NCBI RefSeq assembly: GCF_036711975.1
Contig: NC_091972.1
Span: 5,771,001 to 5,835,000, forward strand
Direction: 5' to 3'
DNA length: 64,000 bases
DNA from: Onthophagus taurus
Taxonomy: Eukaryota; Arthropoda; Insecta; Coleoptera; Scarabaeidae
The notes beneath the pieces were generated by a model, which saw nothing but the letters and a program-made list of their open reading frames with translations, made no database searches and had not been told where the DNA came from. A program made the position numbers and the translations under genes. This document shows, piece after piece, positions 33,590 through 44,878 of the stretch (position 1 is its first letter; the number at the start of each line of letters is the position of its first letter).

Positions 33590-36382
33590 TTAAGGTTGTA
33601 TGTTGCTCAAAATCCAATCCATATACGATGATATTTTTGTGTAAACAGCTGGAACCTTTTCTGTACCACATACTTTAGTACCAAACGAAACCAAACCTGC
33701 TTGAACCCATCTAATTATACCATCATCAACCACTGAGTACATTATAGGACCTCCGCTATCGCCAGAACACGAATCTTTACCATCTCTTCCACCTGCACAA
33801 ATTTGTTTATTCGATATAGTTACTTGAGTTTTAAAAACGCCTTGACAATCTGCTTGATTTACGTATGGTACGGTAACTTTCAATAAGACGGTGCTTGGTT
33901 GTCCTAAAATGATAATTTTAAATTAATAAAAACGACTTTTAGGTAAATCTCTCAACTTACGCAACTCTGTGGTTCCCCACCCAATAACAGTGAGGTTTCG
34001 GTAATCAGAATCTTTTTTCATTAAGTTTTCTTTTGATGGTAAACAAACTGGACCAATCGCGTCAGTAAATTTAATTTCTCTAGGCAATCTTATTAAAGCA
34101 ATGTCATTTTGAATTCCTTGTTTTGAGTATCCCGAATGAACAATCGCATCTTTTTCGCTAACATCAAAATCTACGTGTTGTGGAGCACACTTTGTTTTAT
34201 TTCGATCTACTATGCAATCGGGGTTGGTGTTAAAATCATATTCACCTAAACGGACCCCAGTTCTAAAATTATTAAAAAAAAATAAAGGAATTGATCGAAG
34301 AGAAATTTTAATACTTACAATTTTAAAGTTCTAATACAATGAGCTGCTGTTAATACATATCTATTGTTGATTAAACTTCCACCACAATGAAACGGTATTG
34401 GTTTTCCGGTGTCATATTTTAAAGCAACCGACCAAGGAAATTCATAAATATCGGCTTTTTGACCGTTTGTAATTCTATCGAGACTGTTTGATAAACCGCA
34501 TTCTGTAGGAAGTAAAATAGATTTGTCAACGTCGTCATTTTTTGTCGCTGGCCCTGGCCCTGATAATCTGATAGGATTTTTTGGACAACAAACAATGATG
34601 TTTTGAATACCAACTCCGTCGTATCTACAAGTGTATTGTCGTAAAACATCTTTCGTGGCTGCATCTAACGTTCCGGATCTTTCAAGAAAATCGGTCATTG
34701 GTTTACATTGTAAAATTGGTATACAAGATCCTTGTTCTTTCTCTGGGGTGGTACATGTCGAAGGTTCATCATAAAGCCATTCTGCAAAAAATACAAGTTA
34801 AAAATTGATTTAAAAGTAATAACAAAGTTAAATAATATAGTAAAGTGGAATTTTCAAGAAATGATAATAATATACCAAAATTAATTCTTAATTCTGATGG
34901 ACAACAAACTGATAAAACCGAATTTTTAAAGGAACAATAATACTTCTTGAAATGAATTCGGTAGGTTTCATTTAAAGGATGTTTTGATAATAAATCGACC
35001 ATTGGCTGACAATCATTGATTGGTATACAATCCCCGGTGTATCCATCTGGTGTTCTACAACCTCTGTCATCAATTGCCCATTCTGCAAGGTGAATTATAA
35101 AAAATTCTATGTAAACTGATTGTTTGTTTTATGTATAACACAACGATAGCTAAAAAGCAAAGCCAAAAAAGGTTAAAAATGTTTTGATATTGAAACTTTA
35201 CATATTCATGCAAAAGTTATTTCATGATTTGTGTTCTTATTCGATATGATTTTATTTTGCATGCCAAATACTGTATTAATCCATCTGCATCGTTTAGAAG
35301 AGATGACAAAGACTTTTTAAGTATGAAGTTAGATCCCCAGGATGGATATTTTGGTAAGTTTTGATATGGAACCTCTATTTATTTGAATATCAGGCAAAGA
35401 TGCCGTGGGTGGTCTTCAGCAGAAAGTCATTCTGGAGGGCTTACCGAAATATGTTCCAGAGCTAATTTCTACATGGAGATGTTTGAAAAAAAGTCCATGG
35501 AAACCAAAGCTAGGGTTTCGTTACGTGGATGACACGTTTGTGATCTGGCAGTATGGAAAAGAGCATCTCCAGAAGTTCCTAGACGAATAGAAGTTGAATA
35601 GAACTTGCCAAATTTTTACCTTTTTTTGGTCATTAGAAAGACAGAACTAGAAACATTTACGTTTTAGTCATCTTGAAAGACGTATGGCTAAATCCGAATG
35701 TTTCTAATTCTAGTTTTAGTGTTACTTCTTGTTTTATTTTTATTATATCCGAGAAAGTGAAATTGAAATTGATTAAAACGTGCGGTTTAAGTTTGAATTA
35801 AGATGCAATTTACTATTCAAATGTTAAAAAAAAAGTTCTTCTCGTCTCACATAAAATGTTAAGTAACAGGGGAACAACCGTGACTGGAAAATTATACAGT
35901 CATTTAAAAAACTGGCAATTTACCTCCAACCAGATAAAAACTTTCGAATGTTATTTAGCTTAAATTCGGTTCTTTGACATATAGATGAGTAAACGACCTT
36001 GAAACGTATCTAAAAATACACAAAATACGAGACGTCTTTATGTCCTACAACCTATATTATACAAAGATAATCAAATAAATATGTTCAAATTATTTAACTT
36101 TAATATTTTTTAACGTTACAAACTATTCATAAAATCTGCAAATAATAAAACAAAGACGATAAAGCACGGATATACCTAGAAGATATCCATTTTAATTTAT
36201 CCAAATAATAAACAGTCGCAAAGCAGGAATGATGCAAAAATATTTAAAACACGCAAATGAAAAAAACAAGAAAATATAATAATCGTTTTATACTCACGTA
36301 ATAATCTTCTGTTTGTTGTCGCGGAATCAACGTGGTTTAGAATTGCAAACAGAACGATCGGGAAAAAACTAACAACGAACAT
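33590..36382 (-). CDS. CSP4: serine protease with two clip domains, 5 exons, about 456 aa
   Basis: A secreted zymogen with tandem clip domains, an architecture known in lepidopteran prophenoloxidase-activating proteases such as Manduca PAP-2/PAP-3. Exons: 36298-36382, 34876-35082, 34319-34781, 33961-34262 and 33590-33903, in phase. The signal peptide starts MFVVSFFPIVLFAILNHVDS; an ATG at 36409 is an alternative start. Clip 1 (exon 2) has CRTPDGYTGDC, INDC, YYC and SVCC. Clip 2 (exon 3) has CTTPEKEQGSC, ILQC, YTC and IVCC. The activation site is LDR|ITNG. The triad is TAAHC, DIALIRL and CSGDSGGP, with GKDSC. Two introns found in CSP5/CSP6 are absent: clip 2 and the His exon are one exon, and the 200-nt exon is fused to the next. 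Intron 1 holds a Penelope-like scrap. Confidence 0.92.
35330..35640 (+). mobile_element. Penelope-like reverse transcriptase fragment in CSP4 intron 1
   Basis: Plus-strand translation contains FYMEMFEKKSMETKA and RYVDDTFVIWQYGKEHLQKF, characteristic of Penelope-like reverse transcriptase. It is short, truncated on both sides and inactive. It is not joined to the GIY-YIG fragment at 10.5 kb. Confidence 0.75.
35641..35735. repeat. Single CTAGTTCTAG-family palindrome module
   Basis: ACTAGAAACATT and the inverted CTAATTCTAGTTTTAGTGTT arm surround GTTTTAGTCATCTTGAAAGACG followed by TGGCTAAATCCGAATG. It lies directly after the Penelope-like fragment in CSP4 intron 1. Confidence 0.65.
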
Positions 36383-36419
36383 GTTGCTTGTGTCGGAAAC
36401 CACTAACAACTGATCAACG

Positions 36420-38200
36420 AAAAGTTCAGTAGCGGTTCTTAAATTGAGCGACCATGAGCTGGTTAATTGTTAAGGACGCTGTTGAATCGCCTACGGCGGT
36501 ACGTCGATGAGTTACATGGGTTTAGCAAGAATGTTATCTCTTTTTTGTTAGGCTGAGTATCCATTCGAACCAATATTCATACCCAATCATTATGGGCTTA
36601 TAAAGAAAAATTAGGGTGACTTTTTTGTAATTAAAAAGGAAAATTCCTTTACTTAACAATATTTTAATTATAAACGGTGTTAATTAGCATTCAAATAATG
36701 ATCTTTTGTGGTTTTCTGATTATAACCTTGTTTATATTCCTTTTAATTTCAAGAAAATCAACTATAATCAACTTGAATAGATTTTTAATGAGTATAGATT
36801 TAATAAATTTAAAATTTTATTTTTGAGTGAATTTGAGCGATTTTAAAGAATATGCTGTTAGTGTGAACACCACTTGGTTCACGTGTTAAAACATAATAAG
36901 CGAAGAGCAACGATCTAGAATCAATAATAAAAGGACGGGGTTTACAATGAAAGCAGGATATTAAGAGGAATTCTGTTGCATTGTTTATTTGAAAACATTT
37001 TGCTGAGCAAACAGTCAACTTGTAAACGTTAATGGAGTTCAATATTTGCATTCTTTAATTTTCCATGACATTCAGCCTACGGTTAATGGTCATGGCAACG
37101 GAATTCGTGGAACAGAATGATTAAGTCTTCGGGAAATTTGAATTGGTCTCTAAAAATTTTCTACGCTTTGAAAAAAACGGGATTTCACCGAATGATTCTG
37201 ACTATAAAGTTTAATTAAGTGTATCTTATCGTTATTTCCTTCAATGGTCTAATTAAATTCAAGGCCAATTAAAACGATCAAATTCATTTATAATATTGTT
37301 AATAATATAAAGAGATTTACAAAAATGTCTTGTTTTATAAGCAACACCTCTCTATTAATTAAAGTCGTTACGTATTCATTCTACGTCATAATTTTACAGT
37401 TCATGAACAACAATGACGGGTGTTATTGTAAGTAATGAAATGATAAAACTGGTGTGGATTTATTTGTAAACAACTGTTAAATTAAATTGATCGCATCTAA
37501 ATTCCCACTTTGTACGGTGACGTATTAAGAAATTTTGTGCGCGTATGGATAATTTGTTACATAATCCGAAATTTCCCGTTAGTACCTAAGATAATCGTAT
37601 TTTTAAATTTATCTTCATTGTTACTGTTTCCACGTTTCTAAATATAGCAATCAAGTCTTGAAAATTAATTAATTTCCAGCACAAGCTGATCTCTTGACGT
37701 AAAAGAAAATTTATGTGACGTCTAGTTAGTAGCACCCAAAGTGTGTGTTTATTTCTAAGAAATCTCTTGTAAAAGTGGTGGTATGCACATTAATTTGCAC
37801 GAATCCGTTGAGATATGAAAATTATAAAAGAAGCATTCTTCGAAATAACTGTAAAAATTAAGAGGAGATTTGGTTGATTAGTTATTATATGAACAAATAA
37901 ACGTTTGTGTCGATTGTGTTGTTTTCAAACCCACGAAGACGATAACCCGTTTAAGATCTAAAGATAGAAATTTAGGATTTCTTGTTAATATTATACATTT
38001 TTTTAAAGCGTTGCAGATGGTTTTGATGATTTGAAAACCGATGGATAACAGTTTCTCTCTTAAAATAACCTTGAAGTTATAAGCATTTAAATATAACGGC
38101 TTTTCAGCAGGCTTTTATTCAAGTTTCAAACTATAAAGGATTTATTTTTGATGTCCTAATCATAAAATTTTGGAAGATATATGATTGCTAATTGATCCCA
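36420..38200. other. Intergenic between CSP4 and SPH1, left part; no gene
   Basis: No coding potential was recognised. The 37550-37740 stretch resembles 39816-39970: CATAATCCGAAATTTCC...TAAGATAAT...TTTCTAAATATAG...GACGTAAAAGAAAATT...ATGTGACG against the matching blocks upstream of SPH1. This indicates an old local duplication. Confidence 0.45.
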
Positions 38201-38214
38201 TGTTTCTTACACAG

Positions 38215-38395
38215 AAACCCAAGGAGATGGAAACAAGTCTTGTTTTCCAACCTATTGAGAAGATTATACGAGAGTCACTGCTGAACCTAAAATGGTCTAT
38301 CGATACAAGAAGTGTACAAGTAATATGTACGCGGATGATATATTGATCATTGGGAGAATATGTGCACATTCCTACCCAGGGTTCAACAGGAAAAT
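38215..38395 (+). mobile_element. Short decayed LINE reverse transcriptase fragment
   Basis: One frame reads FQPIEKIIRESLLNLKWSID and continues after a frame change as MYADDILIIGRI. This matches the LEKVIRES...YADDIDIIGR block of non-LTR reverse transcriptases. Only about 60 codons remain. Confidence 0.55.
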
Positions 38396-38440
38396 ATAAA
38401 CATTGACAGTCACACTGATATGTGTCACACTGCGTAAGTT

Positions 38441-38666
38441 TGACCTTGAGATTTTAGAAGGAGGTTCGTCAGTGGACAAATAGAAGTGAAGGTCAACATG
38501 TATTCATTGGCCATTACATGCCCTCAACCTTGAGATTCATCTCAAGAAAACGACGAGCCAAACACCTTGACTCTAAAAACATTCAAGGTCACGATTGTGT
38601 CGTGCCGCCTTCACCTTGAGATCAAGGTCAATTACAACTTAGTTAAGGTAACTTTATTTTGACCTT
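38441..38666. promoter_or_regulatory. Cluster of TCAAGGTCA / AGGTCA half-sites
   Basis: Perfect TCAAGGTCA or its complement occurs at 38441-38449, 38583-38591 and 38622-38630. AGGTCA occurs at 38490-38495 and, in complement, at about 38660-38665. Two further ACCTTGA partial sites lie at 38527-38533 and about 38564-38570. TCAAGGTCA is the extended half-site bound by monomeric nuclear receptors such as FTZ-F1 and ERR. Function is unproven; the cluster could equally be a decayed repeat. Confidence 0.3.
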
Positions 38667-38756
38667 CACTCCTCCTCCTCCTCACTTTAGTTTGTCAGTT
38701 TGTATTCTCAGCTTACTATTTCACTAGTATGGGTGTTTAAAGTAACCAGAGTCAAA

Positions 38757-39500
38757 GTCACACGTCGTTCTAGGTATAGTGTTAGTTCTAGTAACAGTGC
38801 TAGTGTAAAACTGGAACTAACACTACACCTAGAATACGAAACATTCTGGTTTAGCCACATGTCTCCCAAGATGGCTAAACCCGAATGATTCTAGATATAG
38901 GTATAGCGTTAGTTCTGGTAACAGTACCAGTGTAAAACTAGAACTAACAGTATACTTAGAACTAGAAACATTCGGGTTTAGCCACACGTCTCTCAAGACG
39001 GCTAAACCCGAATGATTCTAGTTCTAGGTATAGTGTTAGTTCTAGTAACAGTGCTAGTGTAAAACTGGAACTAACACTACACCTAGAATACGAAACATTC
39101 TGGTTTAGCCACATGTCTCCCAAGATGGCTAAACCCGAATGATTCTAGATATAGGTATAGCGTTAGTTCTGGTAACAGTACCAGTGTAAAACTAGAACTA
39201 ACACTATACTTAGAACTAGAAACATTCGGGTTTAGCCACACGTCTCTCAAGACGGCTAAACCCGAATGATTCTAGTTCTAGGTCAAGTATTAGTTCTAGT
39301 AAGAGTGCAAAACTAGTTAGTTCTAGTTTTGCCCTAGCTTGAAGACGCACGGCTCAACCCGAAACTTTCTATTTCTAGGTCTAGTGTTAGTTTTAGTTTT
39401 AATTGTTATTCAGCGCTAGATTGTTGTATATTTTTGTTGAACTACAAATAGAACTAACACTAGACCTAGAACTAGAATGTTTCAGGTTTAGACGTACGTC
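38757..39500. repeat. CTAGTTCTAG-family palindrome array with a 253-bp tandem unit
   Basis: A 253-bp unit made of two palindromic modules occurs at 38767-39019 and again at 39020-39272 with only a few differences. Shorter and more diverged modules continue to about 39500. Each module has CTAGTTCTAGGTATAGTGTT arms around a GGTTTAGCCACACGTCTC core and its inverted partner. Confidence 0.85.
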
Positions 39501-39509
39501 TTCAGAGTC

Positions 39510-40210
39510 TTTAAAGTTCAAATCAAAAATTGGTCCATTATATCGAAGTATTACCGTAATTTATGGGACGACATTTCTCTTGCAAATTAGTGCACAGTTA
39601 TAAAGACGGAACACTCTGTCTTTGTAAGTGAGAAGTAAGAACTATTACCAAAAAATGAAGCAATCTGTTCAATTTTACCAAATGGTCACATCAAATTACA
39701 GTAAATAGTTTGCTATATTTTATATTACATTTTTTTATTTTCTGAAAAATTCTTTAAGATCGAAATGAGTAATGTAACACATAATTTACCACACCACCAA
39801 ATTTTAGCTCTTATACATCATTATATAATCCAAAATTTCCTCTTAGTGTTTAAGATAATTAGTCGTTTTTTCCCCACCTTTCTAAATATAGTACACAGGT
39901 GTATGGCCTTAATTGATTTACAATCGATTGACGCACAAGAAAAGTTATATGACACCTGATACCACTGTAGAAGAAATTAGATTTTGTGAAATAACTTCAA
40001 CTTTCGAAGTGGCAATGCAAGTCGATATATTAACAGTTAAACTTATTTTTTTATGAAATAATGCACGCATTTACCTTGGGTTATTGATCTCTACTGGGTT
40101 ACCCGAGGATAACCACTTTACGAAAAAAAGATGTTAAAGATTCCAGTTTTGTCTTGTTGTTTTAACTCTTTCGCTCGTAGAATAAATACCAAGCTTGTTG
40201 TTCATCGAAA
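39510..40210. other. Upstream region of SPH1, no gene
   Basis: No coding sequence was recognised. 39816-39970 is the second copy of the duplicated segment also found at 37550-37740. Confidence 0.4.
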
Positions 40211-40216
40211 GGCAAT

Positions 40217-41478
40217 ATGAAAACTTTACTCGTGGTTTTTGGTGTTTTGATACAAAGTTTTTTTTGTAAAGGGTTTGTGTTTCCCGATCAATTCTATAGT
40301 AAGTAACACAATCAGTTAAATATTTCGATTGTATCATTAATAATTAATTTTATTTTAGCTGCTCTTTTAGAAAATTTAAATGGTTTTAAGAGAAATGAAA
40401 CCAAGTTTGTTAATAATTCTTTTGAAATAGATGACAATAACAATGAAATTAAACAAGACAATGAAAAAAAAATTAATAAATATGTGATGAAACTTGAAAA
40501 TCGTTTTGACAAAATTGAAATTAATGTTAATAACCTTTTAACTGAAGATTGTGGAAATGTTCGACCTACATGGAGAGGAGAGGAGAGAGGAATAAGACAA
40601 TCTGAACTTAATGAATTTCCGTTTTACGTTGATTTGATTTATGAAAATGATACTGAAAATAGCACCACTAATTCGATGCACTGTGGAGGAACGTTAATAA
40701 ATGATCGATTTGTGGTAACAGCTGCAAGTTGTATAGAATCGAAACCAAATATGTAAGTAATTGTAATAATTTCAATTAAGTTTTTTAATTAAAATTTTTA
40801 TTGATTTTTGTTTGTAGAATTGCTGTTCGATTAGGAGATCATGATCTCGATACCAACCCAGATTGTTATTCTGGAATAAAAAACAAGCATATATGTGCAC
40901 CACCAACGGTCGACTTAAAAATAGAAAATAAAGACATCATCATTCACAATTTATATAGATCAAATTCTACAAAGCCTAGAAAATACGATATAGCTTTAAT
41001 TAGATTACCTCAAAAAGTCAATTTTACAAGTTTGTATATTATCCTTTTTATTGATTTCTTATAAAACAATTAAATTTTAGGTGCTATAGAACCCGTTTGT
41101 TTACCGATAAAAGAAAGTTATCGTAAACAGGCAAATTTAACATTAATCGGGTTTCCTCAAAGAAATAAGTTAAAATCCAGAACGAACACATTATCAAGTT
41201 TGACTATTCCATATGTAGTGAACGCACATTGCCAAAATTTATTGCAGACATCAATAGGAAATGATTATTTATGCGCCAATGGTCAAAATCTAGCGAACTA
41301 TTGTCAAGGTTATGGAGGAAGTGGACTTTTTTATGTTATAGTGGAAGATTATCGTCTCAGATGGATTTTAGCATCTGTCGTATCTTACGATATGAATATA
41401 TGTACTGAAAATTATCTTCCCAAAGTATTTACCAGGGTGGAATTTCACAACAGTTGGATTTTGGAAAATATTAAGTAA
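40217..41478 (+). CDS. SPH1: non-catalytic serine protease homolog without clip domain, 4 exons, about 361 aa
   Basis: A secreted trypsin-fold pseudoenzyme; such homologs often act as cofactors in melanization cascades. Exons: 40217-40298, 40359-40752, 40818-41029 and 41081-41478, in phase. Signal peptide is MKTLLVVFGVLIQSFFCKG. The N-terminal region (about 25-100) is Asn/Lys/Glu-rich and has no clip cysteines. The fold is recognisable (HCGGTLINDRFVVTAA; DIALIRLPQ), but the catalytic His is Ser (TAASC), the GDSGGP block reads GYGGSG (Asp194 to Tyr, Ser195 to Gly), and no Arg-Ile activation site is visible. Asp102 remains. The frame is clean, so this is a maintained pseudoenzyme rather than a decaying gene. 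It is the only plus-strand member and is head-to-head with CSP4. Confidence 0.9.
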
Positions 41479-41715
41479 TTTTTTTTTCATGATGTAATTT
41501 TAATAAAATAAGTTTTGGAACGTCTTTTTTGTTAACAATTACATCGTTTTTTAATGTTTAAACTCCAAACGATATAATGATATGTAATAATTAACATATA
41601 ATTATATAACCGTTATTATCATTATAATCTAATTATTATTACCATTAATATGCGGGATTCCGGAAGTTAATTGCCTCAACTTATGTATTTAACAATTCTT
41701 TTTGGTCCTAGTACC

Positions 41716-41718
<3 letters not shown>

Positions 41719-41753
<35 letters not shown>
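41719..41753. repeat. (TA)n microsatellite
   Basis: About 17 TA dinucleotides immediately before the 100-bp direct repeat that opens the 173-bp array. Confidence 0.85.
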
Positions 41754-41758
<5 letters not shown>

Positions 41759-41761
41759 TTA

Positions 41762-43033
41762 TATCTGGGCCTCAGAGCAAAAAAAAAGGAAGGTTACTTT
41801 AAACCTTTCGGTCGATCTTGGCAAGACATTTATATAAAAAGTCGATTTTGATCAAAAATTAGATTTTCGAAAATTAATTAAATCATAACTCAAAAACTAA
41901 AAGCGATGGGGAAATATTTTTTATACATAAAACCTTAGTAATGGACCATAAAGACTAGATCCATAAAAAGATTGAACCCAATTATTACTATTTTTTATTT
42001 ATAAGCTCTAAATCGATTAACCATCAAAATTGTTGATTTTCGAAAATTAACTCAATTATAACTCAAAAACTAAAAGCGATGGGGAAATACTTTTTATTCA
42101 TAAAATCTTAGTAATGGGCCATAAAGACTAGATCCATAAAAAGATTGAACCCAATTATTACTATTTTTTATTTATAAGCTCTAAATCGATTAAACATCAA
42201 AATTGTTGATTTTCGAAATTAACTCAATTATAACTCAAAAACTAAAAGCGATGGGGAAATACTTTTTATACATAAAACCTTAGTAATGGGCCGTAAAGAC
42301 TAGATCCATAAAAAGATTGAACCCAATTATTACTATTTTTTATTTATAAGCTTTAAATCGATTAAACATCAAAATTGTTGATTTTCGAAAATTAACTCAA
42401 TTATAACTCAAAAACTAAAAGCGATGGGGAAATACTTTTTATACATAAAACCTTAGTAATGGACCATAAAGACTAGATCCATAAAAAGATTGAACCCAAT
42501 TATTACTATTTTTTATTTATAAGCTCTAAATCGATTAAACATCAAAATTGTTGATTTTCGAAAATTAACTCAATTATAACTCAAAAACTAAAAGCGATGG
42601 GGAAATACTTTTTATACATAAAACTTTAGTAATGGACCATAAAGACTAGATCCATAAAAAGATTGAACCCAATTATTACTATTTTTTATTTATAAGCTCT
42701 AAATCGATTAAACATCAAAATTGTTGATTTTCGAAAATTAACTCAATTATAACTCAAAAACTAAAAGCGATGGGGAAATACTTTTTATACATAAAACCTT
42801 AGTAATGGGCCATAAAGTCTAAATCCATAACAAGATTGAACCCAATTATTAATATTTTTTATTTATAAGCTAATCTAAATCAGTGGTGGCCATAACGTCG
42901 ATCGCCAAGAAAATCAGGAATCTGAAATATCTATATCTGGGCCTCAGAGCAAAAAAAAGGAAGGTTACTTTAAACCCTTCGGTCGATCTTAGCAAGACAT
43001 TTATATAAAAAGTCGATCTTGATTAAAAATTAG
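41762..43033 (+). repeat. Six-copy 173-bp tandem array bracketed by 100-bp direct repeats
   Basis: Array units start with GATTTTCGA at 41862, 42035, 42208, 42380, 42553 and 42726, a spacing of 172-173 bp, and are nearly identical (AAAGCGATGGGGAAATAC, CTAGATCCATAAAAAG). The flanks are direct copies of one 100-bp sequence at 41762-41861 and about 42931-43033 (CTGGGCCTCAGAGC, TCGGTCGATCTT). No open frame is conserved between units. Confidence 0.9.
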
Positions 43034-43049
43034 TGGACACCACTGGCTT
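42887..43049. mobile_element. Possible hAT-type miniature element at the right edge of the 173-bp array
   Basis: CAGTGGTGGCCA at the left and the complement of CAGTGGTGTCCA at the right form 12-bp inverted ends like those of hAT elements, around the right-hand 100-bp repeat. The flanking 8-bp sequences match only 4 of 8, so a target duplication is not convincing. Confidence 0.45.
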
Positions 43050-43267
43050 AAAGACTTTTGTGCATAAAAGATCATTGTGTATAATCATATCTGCAATTTT
43101 TAATGAAGACCTTTTTTAAGATATTGAAAGCACATATCATGGGAAATACAAATTTTCTATCACAATAATTCAGCAAGGTTCACCCTAATAGCTTAGAAGA
43201 TATATAAAGGTTGAAGTCAAATTACAATGAAAAATGGTTAAAATCAAAGTTCTTTTAATTATGTATT

Positions 43268-44619
43268 TTATAACTCCATATTGTTTAAAATCCAATCAAT
43301 ATAACTTGTTAATCGGGTGTAAACTCCAGGTATACCTACTTCTCCACAATTTTTCGGACCAAACGAAACTATCCCAGCTTGAATCCATCTTTTAGTTTCT
43401 TTAGAACCTACTGAAAACATAATTGGTCCTCCGCTATCGCCCGCACACGAATCTTTTCCATTCGTACCACCCGCACATAATTGATTCTGTGTTATATCAG
43501 CAACATTTTTAAATATCGCCTCACAGACAGAATTTTTAACATGTGGTACAAAAACTTTTAATAAAATTTGACTTACATTATCTGCAAATTATAAATTTAA
43601 CACCAACATTAAAGTCATAATTTATTTTAAAATTTTACGATATTCAGTATTTTCCCATCCGATAACAGTTAACTCTTCCGAAAAAATATCTTGGGCATAA
43701 TAACCAACTGGTAAACATATCGGGGCGATGTGATCTATACAAACGGTTATTTATTAACTGATGTGGTCCATCAAACCACATTTCTTACTGTTAAATTCGA
43801 TAGGATGTGGTAATCTTATCAGCGCAATGTCATTCTCCATGGTTTTTCCGGAATAACTTTCGTGAATTATCGCATCGTTTATTCCAACGGGAATTTCGAG
43901 ATATTCCGGGGAGCAAATTTCTAATTCTCCGTTTCGGTCACAATCTGGATTTGAATCAAAATTATATTCTCCAAATCGCAACGCAACTCTAAAAGATTTT
44001 CGATTAATAAGTACTAAAAAATGTTTGATTAGTTACAGAGGCGAAGAAGTTTTTATACAATGAGCGGCTGTTAAAACGTATCTATTACTGATTAAAGTTC
44101 CTCCACACAAAAACGGTCTTTGTTTATCTTAAAAAACAATGTTTTTATAAAAATGAACTAAAAAATTCTTCGAAGTACTCACCACTTAGATATTTTAAAG
44201 TAACTTGCCAAGGAAATTCAAAGAGGTAAGCTTCGATTCCTCGAGTTATTCGATATTCGATAAACGATAATGGGACACCGCAATCAATCGGAAGAACGCT
44301 ATTTTCTATATTGGGTACATCAAATACTTCAAAAGTTGATCTTGTGGATACAATGGGACAACAAATTTGATGAGGTGGACATTGTGAGGAATTATACGCT
44401 GCACCATTTCCATTACAATCCGGTGACGATGTACATTTACCAAGAATGTCTTCAGAAATTTGACAAAAACCATCATTGTTGTTAATAGCTAAAAAAAAAT
44501 GAGTTTATAAAAGTAATTTACAAATATAAAAACGAACAAGAACTAAAAGTTTCGAAATTATGATACAAAGAAATTAACCCGTAAAGAAATAAAGCGAATG
44601 CTGGAAATGGTTCAAGCAT
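43268..44619 (-). CDS. CSP5: clip-domain serine protease, about 6 exons, first exon unresolved
   Basis: A CLIPB-like zymogen. Five exons join cleanly: 44183-44488 (clip), 44037-44127 (His), 43789-43988 (Asp), 43639-43734 and 43268-43581 (Ser). The clip domain is short (CQISEDILGKC, PDC, CPPHQICC). The activation site is EYR|ITRG. The triad is TAAHC, DIALIRL and CAGDSGGP, with GKDSC. The usual WGRTE is WENTE. A signal-peptide-like start, MLEPFPAFALFLYG, begins at 44619 behind a TATA box. The visible GT donor after 41 nt is out of phase with the clip exon and would give an early stop; a phase-1 donor (GTTCTT) about 35 nt further is weak. The gene may use an unusual first exon, or the copy may be failing. 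Confidence 0.78.
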
Positions 44620-44662
44620 TTTAAAAATTACTAAATAAGTTTTTGCTCAAGTTTAAATATAT

Positions 44663-44670
44663 ATTATATA
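44663..44670 (-). promoter_or_regulatory. TATA-like element of CSP5
   Basis: TATATAAT on the minus strand, 44-51 bp upstream of the ATG at 44619. Confidence 0.4.
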
Positions 44671-44878
44671 CATTGTATGTTACCTTTTTAGCACGTTTAG
44701 TGCATTACAACATATATTTGAAAAGAAAAGTTATCTTAAAGGATTTTGTTAATAAAAAAACTTGAATTGCATGCTGTGATAAAAGTGTTTATTCATCTAA
44801 CAAAAAAACTACAAGTACAAAAGTGTAAAAAAGCATAAATAAATCATATACAACATTTAGAATCAAATCAATATTTTT

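Noticed and set aside
35405-35590. A possible host exon in CSP4 intron 1
   Set aside because: The RYVDDTFVIW block identifies it as a Penelope-like reverse transcriptase scrap.
38160-38369. 69-codon minus-strand frame near 38.2 kb
   Set aside because: It is the complement of a decayed LINE reverse-transcriptase fragment that reads on the plus strand.
41762-43033. LTR element interpretation of the direct repeats around the 173-bp array
   Set aside because: The flanking repeats are only 100 bp, lack TG...CA ends, and nothing between them resembles a retroelement; only tandem units are present.
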